DNA of 64,000 nucleotides from Mangifera indica (lineage: Eukaryota > Streptophyta > Magnoliopsida > Sapindales > Anacardiaceae), in the NCBI RefSeq assembly GCF_011075055.1, contig NC_058144.1, forward strand, positions 16,297,807-16,361,806, given 5' to 3'. Numbering within the stretch: position 1 is the stretch's first letter; every line of letters starts with the position of its first letter. Below are positions 54,895 to 64,000 of the stretch, in pieces. The notes beneath the pieces are model-generated. The model did no database searches and was not told the DNA's origin. It saw only the letters and a list, made by a program, of their open reading frames with translations. The position numbers and the translations under genes were made by a program.

Positions 54895-56840
54895 TGCTGC
54901 ATATTCACCAAACATGCAACAACATCCAAAAATGTAAAAATCTTTTTTCACTATTTATTTAAAAGAGGTAGTTTTTCAATTCATTCAATTTGATAGCCAA
55001 GACGAATTCCAATCCAAACCAAACTTATATTAGTGTATTCACAACACAATAAACTATCTTTTGATCTATGGTAGCACAAAAATGGAACAAGATAACGCAA
55101 TCAAAATGAAGATAAAAGTCAGTGGTAGATTTGGTAATTTCTCTACAACTCTCTGGTGCATACACCTCAAACATATGCAAATGCATTCAACTTTGGATTC
55201 TAAGTATGTATAAATGAAACCAAGGCATAAAGGAATAATTCCACCAACCTTGGGGTCTTTCGCCACCAATCTTCCTCCAAGATGATTGGAGAAAGGAAAA
55301 GAGAAATAAAGGCTTCAAAGCTTTATCACCAAATTCATTCAAAATGCAAGCTAAAACTTTGCAATTGGGAGGCCACCCTTTATATATGAGGGCGTGGTGG
55401 CAAAAGCTACAATTTTCCAATGAAAATCAACTAAAAGCAAGTAGTTTACATAATTTAAGCTAAGCATCTCATAGACTATCCTCATTCTTCTTAATGTGCT
55501 AAGAGACAAAAATTGTTCCCTAACTTTATCAACCAACTTCCTATTTAGTTCCAAAGCAACTAATTTGATGTATACATGACTCCATTGTCATTTTTGGGTT
55601 CCAAGCCATCTTTAAGTCTCCATGTAACCTTTGAAGCCATGAAGAATGAAGTTCTAGCAAATCCCAAGCCAAAGAAAGCATTGCACCTTCATTTTTGGCC
55701 CAAAACCACTTTTGGGTATAGTCTCATTACATGCACCCAAGGTCCAAGTGAATAGCTTCCTCCAATTGATCCAAAAGTATGACTTTGGAAGTCTATCAAT
55801 GGCCTAAACGTCCAAGCATCATTTTGAGAAGCCAAAGAGCCCAAAATTGGTTTTTAGTTACATTGGAATTAAATCAGAATTTGGTTGTTTTAGTTAGGAA
55901 GCATCATTCATAAAGTTAAGGAAAAAACAACTAATTTTTGTTTTTAGTTAATTACTGTGTATGGGCTTGGTTTATAATGAATGGCTTAGCTTAATTTATG
56001 CCATTTTTAGTTGACTTTTGTGGGAAATATTGTATCATTGCCATCCATGCCTCTTATATAGAAGGGTGGATCTTCATTTGTAATTGGTTGGTTGGTATTT
56101 TGAATGAAAATTTGAAGAAAGCTTTGTTGGCTTTTTATCTCATTTCCTTTATCCAATCATTCTTGGTGGAAGATTGGTGGTAGAAGATTCTAAGGTTGGT
56201 GGAACTTTGCTTTATGTCTTGGTTACATTTTATGGTTCCTTAGAAATCCAAATTAGCGTGTGTATGTGTGTTAGTTTTGCTTATGACAAAGAGTTGCACT
56301 ATAATTATGTTTTCTACCACTAACTTTAATCAGCATTTTGACTACTTTATCTATTGAATCTTGAGGGCTACCATAGCTTGAAAGAAAATTGATTGTGTTA
56401 TGATTATGATGATATGAATTCAGTTAGATTTAGAGTTGATTTGGTTGGTTAAATTGAATAAACAAAAAAACTGCACATGCCAAATAAATAGTAAAATTAG
56501 TTTTGATTCTTTGGTTGATTGTTGCATATTTAGATAAATATGCACCATTAATTATTCTATTTTGGACTCAATGGGCTTCCCAATGAGGCTTGGACATCTT
56601 GGGCTTGTGATGGACTTCCTTTGAGACTTCTTTGGGCCAAATAAAACAAGTCACTTAAGTGGATCTTGAGTCCATTCAATGATGTTATGCCCAAAAGTGA
56701 GATTGGGCCAAAAATGAGCATGTATTGCTTCCTTTGACTTATGAAGGGCTGGATCTTCATTCTTCTTAAGTTCTTAGATGGCATAGAAGCTTGAGGAAGA
56801 TTTGGAACCCAACAATGGTGATGGACCCAGGTATGCATCA
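54895..56840 (-). mobile_element. Solo LTR S2 with TTGAC TSD, split by S3
   Basis: On the minus strand it starts TGATGCATACCTGG (56840) and ends ATATGCAGCA (54895). TTGAC flanks it at 54890-54894 and 56841-56845. Without S3 it is about 960 bases. It is a diverged member of the TGATGT family and lies inside LTR K2. Confidence 0.87.
55566..56547 (+). mobile_element. Solo LTR S3, nested inside S2 in the opposite orientation
   Basis: The LTR starts TGATGTATACATGACTCC and ends AATATGCACCA, 982 bases. TAATT precedes it (55561-55565) and TAATT follows after one extra T (56549-56553), so the duplication is probable but offset by one base. The flanking S2 halves join sensibly across the insertion. 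S3 and S2 are diverged from each other, so this is not a simple inverted duplication. Confidence 0.82.
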
Positions 56841-57300
56841 TTGACAATCCTTGGTGGCTCATTGTCCCTTCCTTTTTTGGACATCACATAAACTCGTACT
56901 TCTTTTGATTGGGAGATTCAATTGTATTAGTTTATTATTTTATTTGAATTTCAAATGTATTAAACTATTGTATTTTGAAGCATATAAAAGGCTTACTTGC
57001 TTCATGTATCAAGGATAGACATCATTGAATGGAAAAACTTGTTTTTGTTACTTAAGCAATCTTGGTCCTTTATCGATTCTCTTATTTGGCCAAAGTTTAG
57101 TGGTGGAACCCCTTGGCCAGTGGTGATTCCTTTAAACGTTGGATTCTCTTTGGTCACTTAGTTGTTAAAACCTTACATGTTACTAGTTTGTGCTTGTTTC
57201 CTTGCTTGATCGAATTATCCTTCTTAGAGACTAGTTCATTTCTTGCATCAACTTACCTAGTTATTGATCTAAAAGTTTCAATTGATCCTGAAACACATTA

Positions 57301-58302
57301 CGGTGCATTTCCGTCAAGACAATGAAACAACACACAAACTCAATTCTGGAAAATACTGTTCATATAGCACAACAACAATTTGTCTTTCAATTTTGACCAA
57401 TCAAATGACCTCCAAATCATGAAAATTATATATCATTGGAAAAGGTATTGAGAGAGCTTTCTAATGGTATATAATATCAATCACAACTCAATCAACAAAG
57501 CATTCAAAACTTGTTTCAAAATTTGTTGGCAAAAACTAGAAATTGCAAAATCATACACTGTGAACAGTATCCGAGGCATACAACACACATTCATACCTTC
57601 ACACTTTGGATTTCAAGAGTAACAAGAAAATTAACCAAGGCATAAAGGAAAGTTCTACCAACCTTGGGATCTTCCACCACCAATTCTTCCTCCAAGATGA
57701 ATTGGATAAATAAACAAACAAACAAAGAAAAGCTACAAAGCTTTGCTTGAGAATTTCACTATCAAAGGAGTCTAAAGCTTACAAGTGAAAAAGCCACTCT
57801 TATATACAAGAGGAAATGGCGGCAAAATGAGCATTAATTAAAAAAGTAAGCTATGCCCTTTATTTAAGCTTAGCCAATCAAATAAACTAAGGTCATACCA
57901 TATTAATGAAGAAAATGACAAAAGGGAACAACTTTTCCCTAAAAAGTGGAACTATGGCCACCAACTAAAGTTACTTGCTTCCCTTTTAGTTGCAATTCAA
58001 CTAAATGGGTTTTATGGCATCTTGGGCTCTAATTTAAGTGATGGATGACTGCCTCATCTACCTAGGCTTCAAAGTGGGCTTGTAGTTGGCATCTTGGACT
58101 CATTTAAGCTTCCATTTCATTAAGGCCTTGGATGCAAGTAATGAGAGTGCACCCAAAAGTAAAGTTGGGCCAAATTGGAGATGGCAAAGGTTCTTTGGGC
58201 TTGCATGGAGCTTTTCCCTCATTCCCTTCATTAGCTTGGGCTAAGTGATTCATGGCTATGAACTTGGGGGCCAAAAATGTTGAAGTGGCTGGAGATATAT
58301 CA
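57301..58302 (-). repeat. LTR M (TGATGT family, minus)
   Basis: On the minus strand it starts TGATATATCTCCAGCC (58302) and ends AAATGCACCG (57301), 1,002 bases. It resembles S1 throughout. The left flank CATTA and right flank TACTA do not form a convincing duplication. It lies between LTR K2 and the LINE-theta tail, so one of its boundaries may reflect recombination. Confidence 0.8.
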
Positions 58303-58705
58303 TACTAGATATAAGGGATTGCTACTACTTGGCTCTTACCAACTTGTATCTTCAAGGAGACAGAGAATTCCCATAACTATGTCCTGGATTAGTTGGGCTT
58401 TTTTGGCCCATGAGCAAGTTGTTGGTGGTTGGTGCTTGCCTTGTGGTGATTCGGTTCTTGCTTTGTTGTGGTGTTTAGCTTGACTTGTTTTAGGGATGTT
58501 TGCAAGAGTTTGTTTTGGCGTGTTTGTCTTTGGCTTTGCTAGAGGTTGACCTAAGCGAGCTATGTGTTTTTGTGTTAGGTGCTTCTTAGTCTTAACTTGG
58601 GGGCTTGTCCCATGGTAAGACTTTGGTTTTTTTTCCTTAACCCCAAGGAGTTGTCTTATGGTAAGGCTCTTTTTGGTAGTAATACAAATTTAATTACCAA
58701 AAAAA
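58303..58705 (+). mobile_element. LINE-theta: 3' tail of a third LINE family
   Basis: About 400 bases of non-coding LINE tail end in AATTTAATTACC and poly(A). Two hairpins occupy 58591-58619 (CTTAAC, central GGGGGCTTGTCCC, GGTAAG) and about 58635-58666 (CCTTAACC with GGTAAGG). The arms differ in sequence from the CCTAGG arms of the other families, but the arrangement and the GGCTTGTCC core are kept. The poly(A) abuts the protease of fragment N, so the LINE landed there. Its 5' side is lost at LTR M. Confidence 0.72.
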
Positions 58706-60566
58706 TCAATGGTGAGGTGTGCTCGGTCATTGTGGATAGTGGAAGTTATGCTAATGTGACATTAACAACATTTTTGGAGAAGCTAAAATTACCATCCTTA
58801 CCACATCCACTACTGTACAAGTTGCAATGGCTAAGCAATGGGAGTAGTCTTTCAAGTGACAAGGCAAGTGCTTCTTTCTTTCTTTATTGGCAAACATTAC
58901 ATTGACAAAGTTTTATGTGATATCGTTCCAGTGGATACATGTCATGTGTTATTGGGGAGGCCTTGGCAATTTGATAGGAGTGTGAAGTATGATGGTAGGA
59001 AGAACACTTATTCCTTTAGGTTTATAGAACCTCTTAGTCCTACCCAATTGATGCGAACCTAAAAGAGCACAATGAGACCCACAAGCAAAATAAGGAATTA
59101 GAACCCTAAGAATGCTAAATCAAATTTATATAAGTGAAAATCTTGACCCACTGTTTATTAAGAAACACGAACCAAAGGTATAAAAAAGAATTTTGATGTC
59201 ACACTAAAGAACAAGTTGAGAATGTGAGTGATAAGTCAAATTAGATTGTCACAAGAATAATCTTTTTAAGAGAAAAAAATTCTTAAAAGAACCAAAGAGA
59301 AAATAAGTCTCTCAAATGTTATTACTCAAATAAAAGTCCCCTCCCTAAAGGTTGCAAGCCTATTTATAGCCAAAATAGAATCATAAATAAAATAGAAATC
59401 ACAAACCTGGCCTATTAATAATCTTAAATTAAAACATAGTCCATCCCATTACAATTATTGACTTATTAAATAAATAATTGGGCTTAAATTAAGAAATAGT
59501 TTTAGCCCATCCCAAACATAAAATAATTAAATAACACATATGCGCATGTCCAAAATTCTTCAAATATATTATCCTTGAACTTGAATGAAGTTTATTAAAC
59601 CATGATGTTCCTCTAAGCTTTTTGAGTTGTTTTTAGTTCAGATATATTCAATAAGCCTGTTTAAAGCTTCTCACATCCTCTTAGCTTTAGCTCTTGTTAT
59701 TGAACCCCCATTATGCTCAATGGATCACTTGAAGTTATGCTTTCTTGATTCCCATCACCAACTCCATCAAACACCAAAAGGAGTAGAAACTAATAGGGAT
59801 AACTTGTTCTTGAGTGGTGACAGAATAGAGAGAACCTTCCTTAGATATAAACTGGTTTATGCATTACTTATGGATGAGAGAAAATAAAAGAGGGAGATGA
59901 GTGCACCCAATCCCTTAGTCCAACCATTACTTAAGGAGTTTGGAGATGTTATCCCTAATGATTTTCCACCTGGTTTGCCACCAATTAGGGGGATTGAACA
60001 CCATATTGATCTTATTCCCAAGCTCCATTACCTAATAAGGCAACTTATAAATGCAATCCTATACAAGCTAAGGAGCTTCAAAGGCAAGTTGATGAATTGA
60101 TTGTAAAGGGGTTTATGAGGGAGAGTATGGGCCCACGTTCCATTCCGACCTTGCTTGTACCTAAGAAAGATGGAACCTATAGGATGTGTGTTGCTATTAG
60201 AGTCACCAATAACATCACCATAAAGTATAGGTATCCTATTTCTCAGTTGGATGACATGCATGATGAACTCCATGGTGCTACCATCTTCACCAAAATTGAT
60301 TTGAGAAACAGCTACCATCATATTCGGATGAGGTAAGGTTATGAGTAGAAGATGACATCCAAGACCAAGGGAGGATTGTAAAAGTGTCTGGTGATATCAT
60401 TTGACCTTTCTAATGCTCCAAGCACTTGCATGCTGTTGATGAATGAGGTACTCAAACCTTTCATTAGAAAATTTGTTATTGTGCACTTTGATGACATTCT
60501 TGTGTATAGCAAAGGTTGAGGCGAGCATGTAAAGCACTTTAAGGCAGTGTTTGAGGTTTTGAGGAG
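58706..60566 (+). pseudogene. Fragment N: protease and RT of a Ty3 element, highly degenerate
   Basis: The protease starts at NGEVCSVIVDSGSYANV and shifts frame near 58845 to LQVTRQVLLSFFIGKHYIDKV, then LLGRPWQFDRS. After solo LTR S4 come the protease-RT linker (NDFPPGLPPIRGIEHHIDL) and RT ([31 protein letters not shown]) with many stops and shifts. The catalytic motif is HFDD rather than YFDD. It is nearest to fragment J. Element P interrupts it at 60567. Confidence 0.83.
59049..59757 (-). mobile_element. Solo LTR S4 (709 bp), CCAAY TSD, related to P by its ends
   Basis: On the minus strand it starts TGATGGGAATC (59757) and ends GGTTCGCATCA (59049). CCAAT precedes it (59044-59048) and CCAAC follows (59758-59762). 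The uninserted sequence inferred from J favours CCAAC, with one copy mutated. A minus-strand TATA box, CTATAAATAGGC, lies near 59370. Its ends resemble those of the P LTR (TGATGGAGG, GGTTTGCGTCA) rather than the TGATGT family. Confidence 0.75.
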
Positions 60567-61387
60567 TGATGGAGGCATCGTAGAAGCATCGAGCCATCAA
60601 GGAGATTCGCTCCACATTCCAGTTGGACCAATTACGAAAAGCAGAGCTAAGAAGATGCAATAGGCCTTAGTTGGGCTCATGGAGGGCTTAGAGAATAAAA
60701 CTAGCTAACTCAAGGACGATTGGATGCTTGAAGGAGCCAACCGAGAGGTCAACTTGATTCAGGCCCAAGCTTATGCGCAAACAGACTTTAAATAGCCATA
60801 ACTTTTGATCTGAGAGGAGTTACAGGGCCTGTAATATATCATCGCGAAGCTCGTTTTGAGCTCTATAACAACAACTAGCTTCACTGGTTGCACCCAATTT
60901 GGAGGCCCAATTGTATCTGTTTTAGTCTGTATTATGCAATTTTAGTTTACCCAAATTTAGGATTTTTGGTTTTTACGATTTTAATCTTGTTTGTGACCAG
61001 GCTAGACTTTATTGAGCCCAATTGACATATTTTCTTTTAATTTAATTAGTGTTTTGGGTAGTTATTTAGGTAATGGGCTTGGGAAGTTTGAAAGTCCATT
61101 GGGTTATGGGTAGTTTAGGGTTAAGTTGGCATTGTACTATATAAACTCACATTTTCATGATGAATGGATCTTTTGCCCGACTTGCATAACTTTGCTCACT
61201 CTTGAACTATCAAACCTTTGAACTTATCAAGATTTGGTCTTGTGGCATTCACCATTATGATTATAAGGTTCGTTTGATTCCATATCGATTTAGGTCAAGG
61301 GTTATTCAGTGATGAAACCGATTCAGTCCTGGGAAAAATATCTTCTTGGGCATTGGGTTTTGCATCAAATCGTCAAGGTTTGCGTCA
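60567..61387 (+). repeat. 5' LTR of element P (821 bp)
   Basis: The LTR starts TGATGGAGGCATCG and ends GGTTTGCGTCA. A TATA box, ACTATATAAAC, lies at about 61136-61146, giving a short R-U5 part of roughly 220 bases. Its ends resemble those of solo LTR S4. Confidence 0.87.
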
Positions 61388-61389
61388 GT

Positions 61390-61402
61390 TGGTATCAAAG
61401 CC
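61390..61402 (+). other. Primer-binding site of element P
   Basis: TGGTATCAAAGCC starts two bases after the LTR end. It matches the initiator tRNA-Met complement except for A in place of G at the ninth base, and it fixes the LTR boundary. Confidence 0.85.
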
Positions 61403-62624
61403 GAGTCAAATCAGGTTCCGTGTCTATCTTTTCTTGTGTTTGTGATTTGGGGTTCCTTTTTCTTAAATAGTCATGCATCTTAAAAATCTTTGAGTGTGTT
61501 CTTGATTTTGTTTTCTTTGTGAGTCTTAGTTCTTTATTTCCTTGCTTTGTGGTCTAACGTTTTGGTGTCTTTCTATCTGTGAAATTCTTGATTTCTTGTG
61601 GAACCCTAGTGTAGTCGAATTCTAGGTTGTGTGAGTGTCTAATTTGTCTTCTTGATTGATCTAAAAAAAAAAGAAAAAAAAACTTGTTTAAGGCTGAAAT
61701 TAATTTAAGTTAGGGGTGGAGTGATCTTTTGATCTAGATTCAAACAAACTTGTGGGGAGTCAATTTTGGTTAGTTTTTTTCTCGAATTCTTGGGGAACAT
61801 CTTGTTGTTGTCAAAATTGAAAGGTAGTTCTTCATTGAAATTATTGTTGAATTCATCAAACCCTTGAAAGATTCTTGTTTAAAAAAAAAACCCTTTGAAT
61901 TTAGGAATTCTGAAATTAGGGAGAATAATCTTGGATGAGGATTGCCTTTGTTTCCTTTAACCTTTAGGGAAAAAAAACCTTGTAATTGCTTAAATTGGGA
62001 GATTGAGTTCTTGATTGTCTTTAAAATCTTAGATTTTCCTTGAAAATTTTGGTACTCCTAAATTGGGAGATTAGGCCTTAATTATTTCCTTAATTGCTTT
62101 GAATTTCTTAAGAGAGAATTTTGTGAGATCTAAGGAATTTAATTTTTTTTTCTTTCTTTTCTTATTTTAGCCAAGTAAAATAAAAAAGAAAACAAATGCA
62201 GTAAAAAAAAAGATCAGAAAAAAAAGAGCAAAAAAAAAAAGGAAAAAAGTGCAAAAAGAAAAAGGGGAGAGATCAAGGAGAAAGTTGGCACGCTTACCTT
62301 CTTTGAATTTGATTTTCTTTATTCTTGTTATCTCTTTTGAATTTCCTTTCCTTTGATTATTCATTCTTGTAGTTGTGTTCATTTTTTTTTCCGATTCTGA
62401 AAATTCTCCTTATTCTTGAATCTTAGCTTTTTTTTTTTAGTAATAGGTAATCGTAACATAACCTAGGTTGACTGGTAGTCGTTTGTCATAAGTACAGTTA
62501 TGATTTGTTTTTATAAAAAAAAAGTTCCAAATTATAGAGTGTGTGAGAACATTAGAGTGCAAACACGTGAGGGATTGTGCGAGGATTATTGTTTACAGAC
62601 ACACTTGTTTTTTGAAATTATAAC
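61403..62624 (+). other. Untranslated leader of element P
   Basis: About 1.2 kb between the primer site and the gag start is AT-rich with many T- and A-runs, especially an A-rich block at 62175-62265. No conserved protein is encoded; the open frame on the minus strand there is low-complexity. Packaging signals would be expected in this region but none can be recognised. Confidence 0.6.
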
Positions 62625-63881
62625 ATGGCGGAATTAAAAAACCCCAATGTTATAGAAGATTCGGGTAAAATCGAGGCTTTTACAATGCAAGAGATCCAAC
62701 AACAGTTTGAGCGACTTTTTAATATAATGGGGAGTGTTAATGATAGGTTGGATAGATTAGAGCAACAATAGAGTGATAGAGGGGGAAGTAGTACAACTAA
62801 GGGTAGGAGAAAAGCACCAGTGGTGAGGGGATGAGGATAGGATAGTTACCGACAATGAGCATGATAAAATAAGTGATAGGCTGGATAATATAAGGAGTAA
62901 GGGAGGACATTGCAGTCATAGAAACAGTATGTATAAAGAGAGTAGGCAGAGTGATAGTAACCTTAGTAGCATTAAGATGAAAGTTCCACCATTTTAGGGT
63001 AGAAACGATCCGAAGGCATACCTAGATTGGGAGCAAAAGGTAGATCAGGTTTTTAACATACATAGGTATTCTAAGGAGAAAAAGGTGAAGTTGGCTGCTG
63101 TAGAATTTACTGATTATGCTAGTATTTGGTGGGACCATTTGCAAAAAAATAGACTAGGAACTTGGCTAGACCTATAGATACTTGGGATGATATGAAGAGT
63201 GTAATGAGGCAGCGTTTTGTTCATAGTCACTACCATAAGGATTTACTTCAGAAGTTACAGGGGCTTAGGCAAAGGACCAAGAGTGTGGAAGACTATCACA
63301 AGGAGATGAAGATATCTATGATTAGGGCTAATGTAGAGGAAGATAGGGAAACCACTATGGCTAGGTTTTTAAATGGGTTGAATAGGGAAATAACAAATGT
63401 GATAGAGCTCTAACACTATGTAGAGCTAGAGGATTTGGTCCATATGGCAATGAAGGTAGAGAGACAACTACAACGAAAGGGTAAAAGGGATGTAGGCTCC
63501 TATTCTAGTTCTTTGAAGCCGAGTGTGTCAAAAAGAGATGATAAGCCACCTTTTAAGCCAAAGATCGAGTACTCTAAACCTAAGGGGGAGGAGTCTAGTA
63601 GAGAGAAGCCTAGTATCAAACCCGAACCATCAAAGAGAAACAGTGAGATAAAATGTTTTAAGTGTTTGGGTAGGGGTCACATAGCTTCCCAATGTCCTAA
63701 CAAAAAAACCATGGTGTTAAGAGAGGATGGTGAATATAAGATAGAGGAAGAATCTGGTGATGAGTCTATGCCACCATTAGAGGATGCTAGTGATGTAGAG
63801 TTGGAGTATGTAGTAGAGGGTGAGGCATTAGTGTCTAGGAGAGCTTTGAGTTTGCAATATAAGGAAGAAAATGAGGAGTAG
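62625..63881 (+). pseudogene. gag of element P (several stops and a frameshift)
   Basis: The ATG at 62625 opens MAELKNPNVIEDSGKIEAF and stops at a TAG (62769-62771) after 48 codons. The gag domain is readable near 62970-63150 (NDPKAYLDWEQKVDQVF, SIWWDHLQKN). A frameshift near 63155 leads to 63162-63413 ([17 protein letters not shown]), which ends in a TAA. Then 63435-63881 carries the zinc knuckle CFKCLGRGHIASQC and an acidic tail. Three of the stops are CAG or CAA changed to TAG or TAA, judged from context. Confidence 0.85.
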
Positions 63882-64000
63882 AGAGAGAATATTTTCCATA
63901 CTAGATGTCATGTGAAGGGTAAGGTATGCACTTTAATTATAGATAGGGGTAGTTGGATAAACATAGCCAGTACTGAACTTGTAGAAAAACTTAGTTTACC
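63882..64000 (+). pseudogene. Start of protease of element P
   Basis: After a TAG at 63879-63881 the same frame reads RENIFHTRCHVKGKVCTLII and then DRGSWINIAS. In related proteases here this position is DSGSCANVAS, so the active-site triad Asp-Ser-Gly is altered to Asp-Arg-Gly. The gene continues beyond the window edge. Confidence 0.78.

Larger units (their letters stand above)
54535..57300 (+). repeat. LTR K2, split by nested solo LTRs S2 and S3
   Basis: K2 consists of 54535-54894 and 56846-57300, about 815 bases together. It starts TGATGTGGGTTTAGCCC. Its second half aligns with the end of K1 (TACTTAAGCAATC, GTGGTGGAACCCCTTGG). The last bases (ACACATTA) do not match the expected TGCACCA, and LTR M begins at once. 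Whether K1 and K2 were once a pair is unclear. Confidence 0.65.
60567..64000 (+). mobile_element. Ty3/gypsy element P, 5' half (runs off the window)
   Basis: The order is 5' LTR, primer site, a 1.2-kb leader, gag and the start of protease, consistent with Ty3/gypsy gag-protease organisation. It inserted into the RT of fragment N after AGGAG (60562-60566); the other target copy lies outside the window. The gag region is interrupted by several stops, so this copy cannot make its own proteins. Confidence 0.88.

Noticed and set aside
57301..58302. Target-site duplication for LTR M
   Set aside because: CATTA on the left and TACTA on the right do not match even with a one-base shift, so M cannot be called a simple solo insertion.
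62175..62265. A-rich block in the P leader as a LINE or SINE poly(A) tail
   Set aside because: No TTACTTACC-type end, hairpin pair or duplication accompanies it, and similar A- and T-runs occur throughout this leader.
1..64000. Possible host genes
   Set aside because: Every conserved protein motif I could read belongs to gag, protease, RT, RNase H, integrase, or LINE ORF1/ORF2. Remaining open frames are short, overlap these in other frames, or lie in LTRs and UTRs.
1..64000. CRISPR arrays, phage, operons, tRNA and rRNA genes
   Set aside because: No regularly spaced short repeats, no cloverleaf-like gene and no rRNA motifs were seen. The tRNA-like matches are only the 12-13 base primer-binding sites of retrotransposons.

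Overview
The window looks like repeat-rich heterochromatin of a seed plant, probably a eudicot. It is AT-rich and holds no gene I can assign to the host. It contains Ty3/gypsy elements primed by initiator tRNA-Met (TGGTATCAGAGC-type primer sites) and plant L1-type LINEs whose ORF1 has a DUF4283-like domain with a CCHC knuckle and whose ORF2 carries endonuclease, reverse transcriptase and zf-RVT domains. The species cannot be told from the sequence. I found no tRNA, rRNA, CRISPR array, operon or prokaryotic system, and no new defence or biosynthetic system. The notable content is the architecture of nested insertions.

Layout, left to right. 1-637: unassigned flank, perhaps an old copia LTR. 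638-8440: degenerate Ty3 element A (minus), with LINE-alpha inside its 5' LTR. 8441-9785: LINE-beta, cut on both sides by LTR elements. 9786-19135: Ty3 element E (minus), whose 3' LTR holds full-length LINE-D. 19136-42867: a large inverted arrangement of two related elements, X and Y. Its left arm (20072-25462, plus) and right arm (25463-42867, minus) meet tail to tail, and two full-length LINEs (C1 and C2) lie in the right arm. 42868-46169: Ty3 fragments H and J, joined in frame. 46165-47849: LTR K1 with a LINE-like insertion (epsilon). 47850-48042: LINE-zeta scrap. 48043-54526: solo LTR S1, split by LINE-L, which has an unbroken ORF2. 54535-57300: LTR K2 with two solo LTRs nested inside one another (S2, S3). 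57301-58302: LTR M. 58303-58705: LINE-theta tail. 58706-60566: Ty3 fragment N with solo LTR S4. 60567-64000: 5' LTR, leader, gag and start of protease of Ty3 element P, running off the window.

Target-site duplications (TSDs) order many events. LINEs entered LTR elements (alpha into A, D into E, C1 and C2 into the X/Y array, L into S1), and LTR elements entered LINEs (E into beta, S1 into zeta). The X/Y arrangement is best explained by X inserting, in the opposite orientation, into the 3' LTR of relative Y (5-bp CAAAT duplication), followed by inversion through their homologous interiors. A 280-bp LINE scar and two RT mutations shared by both arms suggest that copying between the arms followed.

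Almost every coding region is broken. The exceptions are LINE-L ORF2 (1,215 codons) and the ORF1s of LINE-D and LINE-C2. All differences and identities given here were counted by eye and are approximate.
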